A DNA stretch of 64,000 nt, from NCBI RefSeq assembly GCF_009498215.1, contig NZ_CP043498.1, positions 1,674,001-1,738,000 on the forward strand, written 5' to 3'. A model generated the notes under the pieces. It was not told the origin of the DNA. It was given only the letters and a program-made list of their open reading frames with translations, and did no database searches. Of the stretch, positions 62,705-64,000 are shown one piece after another. A program made the translations under genes and the position numbers. The stretch is from Rhizobium grahamii. Its GTDB lineage: Bacteria > Pseudomonadota > Alphaproteobacteria > Rhizobiales > Rhizobiaceae. Position 1 is the first letter of the stretch. Each line of letters begins with the position of its first letter.

Positions 62705-64000
62705 TTGACCCTTTTGTGTCCGCGCTGCTTCTCCAATAAGGGGCTCCAGCAGCGCCTCGTTGAGATCCGACCCAACTTTCCGGATGATCGCTGCACGTTC
62801 CATCCCAACCTGAAGGGAATTCCTGTCAAGGCAGTCGCCGAGATCATAGACGAGGTCTTCCGCAACAACTACAGCCTCGGCCGCTACAACTCGTTCTACG
62901 ACGAGCAAGACGGCGAAGACCTGCAGGGCGTGCTGTACGGGTTGACGGGCGCTGATCTCGACGGCGTCGTCTCTGCAATTGCAGACCAGTTGATCGAAGA
63001 CGATCCTTACTGGGCACCCGACGGAGAGGATCCATTCTATTCCAGTGAGGTCGCGTACCAACGCACCTACGACGCATTCAACGGGCACAGCTATCTATGG
63101 GACGAGTTCTGCCAAAGCATCGTGCACGGGCAGCGCTTCTTCAATTCGAAAGCCAAGGAACTGCTCTTCAAGATTTTCGACCGTGTACACCTGCAGCGGG
63201 ACCTCCAGCGAGCCAACCCGGTGTACGCCATCCAGCCCGGATCGGAACAGGCAACTGTATACCGCGTGAGAAATGTCGGCGACCCCGAGGCTCGCAAGCA
63301 AATCAGGGAAGACATCCCCGCAAACATGGGGCCACCGCCCTCTCGGCTTCGTCGTCCGGGTCGAATGAACCCTTCTGGCATTGGAGCGCTCTACGCCGGC
63401 TTTGACCTCGAAACCTGCATCGCGGAGATGCGTCCGACTGTAGGGGACGTGATCGTATCGGCGCAGTTCGACATCATCGAACCGTTGTGGGTTCTCGACA
63501 CGACGCGCTTTTCGGGAGGCTTCAAGGAGCCAAACCTCTTCTCCAAGGATCATATCAGGCGCACAGCGCAGTGGCGTTTCATGCAGCGCTTCATGGTCGA
63601 GATTGCCCGCCCGATCTCCCGGAACGATGAGCACCTGGACTACATTCCCACTCAAGCAGTCGCCGAGTATCTGCTCAACCACCACGACTTTCACGTTAAC
63701 GGCTCCAAACACCGTATCGAAGCGATCATCTATCGGTCAGCACAACGCCCGGAAGGCAAGAACATTGTAATTCTCGGAGAGGCCTGCGCCATCGAAGCCA
63801 TGCCAGTTCAAGCCAAAGCGAAAACGACATCCTACGGGGAGCCCTTCGACGGTCTTCTCTCGTCTCTGCCCCGCTTCCGTTCCCCGAGCATTGCGCCGCG
63901 CATGCGGTTCAAGGACGGAAGCGTTGGGGATCACAAGGTGCAGAGCGCGACATTCCACTCTGTTCCCCATGAAGAATATTACCATGGAGATGATGAAGAC
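62705..64000 (+). CDS. RES-domain protein with zinc-ribbon/HEPN-like N-terminus, 3'-truncated by window edge
   Basis: At least 432 residues, open to the window end. The start is TTG with GAGG 7 bases upstream; an in-frame TGA just before limits earlier starts. N-terminal C5, C8, C30 and H33 form a CxxC...CxxH zinc-binding pattern. A helical region (~45-170) follows. The RES domain starts near R187 (VYRVRN), continues GALYAGFDLETCIAE (Y230, E236, E241) and ends with YIPTQAVAEYLL and a Arg/Tyr-rich strand. RES proteins of toxin-antitoxin systems destroy NAD+. It lies 91 bases after the nuclease on the same strand, with no Xre antitoxin between. Confidence 0.83.
   Translation, partial: MTLLCPRCFSNKGLQQRLVEIRPNFPDDRCTFHPNLKGIPVKAVAEIIDEVFRNNYSLGRYNSFYDEQDGEDLQGVLYGLTGADLDGVVSAIADQLIEDDPYWAPDGEDPFYSSEVAYQRTYDAFNGHSYLWDEFCQSIVHGQRFFNSKAKELLFKIFDRVHLQRDLQRANPVYAIQPGSEQATVYRVRNVGDPEARKQIREDIPANMGPPPSRLRRPGRMNPSGIGALYAGFDLETCIAEMRPTVGDVIVSAQFDIIEPLWVLDTTRFSGGFKEPNLFSKDHIRRTAQWRFMQRFMVEIARPISRNDEHLDYIPTQAVAEYLLNHHDFHVNGSKHRIEAIIYRSAQRPEGKNIVILGEACAIEAMPVQAKAKTTSYGEPFDGLLSSLPRFRSPSIAPRMRFKDGSVGDHKVQSATFHSVPHEEYYHGDDED

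Noticed and set aside
62614..64000. Reading the RES gene as an ordinary Xre-RES toxin-antitoxin pair
   Set aside because: No Xre/MbcA-like gene precedes it, and the protein is about twice the usual toxin length. A downstream antitoxin cannot be excluded because the window ends.
1..64000. CRISPR arrays, tRNA genes, integrases or insertion sequences
   Set aside because: I looked for regular repeats, tRNA-like cloverleafs and transposase or integrase motifs and found none. Short or degenerate cases could be missed by eye.

Overview
The window looks like a chromosome or megaplasmid segment from a Rhizobiaceae-type alphaproteobacterium (Rhizobium, Ensifer or Agrobacterium relatives). This is an inference. 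It rests on the GC-rich coding style, iol genes with the IolC kinase fused to a DUF2090 domain, many RbsA/RbsC-type sugar transporters with Gfo/Idh/MocA oxidoreductases, and an SRAP plus stand-alone ATP-dependent ligase pair. No tRNA, rRNA, CRISPR array or intact transposase was seen.

Layout. (1) 1-2543, plus strand: the 3' part of an aldo/keto reductase, a creatininase-family hydrolase and a sterol-desaturase-family membrane protein. (2) 2624-10318: a minus-strand sugar or polyol operon (two Gfo/Idh oxidoreductases, a TIM-barrel isomerase, ABC permease, ATPase and binding protein), with a divergent LacI-type regulator. (3) 10319-12298: decayed DNA, namely a mosaic remnant of an SRAP/zinc-finger/ligase cassette and a Na+/H+ antiporter broken by three frameshifts. 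(4) 12377-19204: two short-chain dehydrogenases, an NTF2-like protein and a GlcG/HbpS protein, divergent from a large winged-helix/NTPase regulator (one frameshift), then an MFS exporter. (5) 19559-21950: SRAP, ATP-dependent DNA ligase and two small unknown proteins. (6) 22153-23674: a quinone-reductase-like enzyme and a divergent HxlR regulator.

(7) 23880-50440: 26.5 kb with every gene on the minus strand. It holds an inositol transporter (ATPase, permease, binding protein), isomerases, iolG, a lactonase, iolC, iolD and iolB. It continues with an IclR regulator, a second IolD-like ThDP enzyme, an aldehyde dehydrogenase (frameshifted), an IlvD/Edd dehydratase and a polar-amino-acid-type ABC transporter. 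A LacI regulator at 50603 diverges from it. The set reads as uptake and breakdown of myo-inositol and related cyclitols or sugar acids. (8) 51779-58668: a third LacI/ABC/oxidoreductase operon with two permeases.

(9) 59180-64000, plus strand: a defence-like module. It begins beside a truncated LacI fragment and encodes a long prokaryotic Argonaute with a preserved guide-binding pocket but no slicer residues. Two bases later comes a PD-(D/E)XK nuclease, and 91 bases after that a RES-domain protein that runs off the window. Catalytically dead long-B Argonautes paired with effectors are known to act by abortive infection. A RES (NAD+-consuming) gene next to the Argonaute-nuclease pair is the most interesting feature here.

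Six single-base frameshifts, most in short G/C runs, interrupt four otherwise full-length genes. They may be sequencing errors rather than true pseudogenes.
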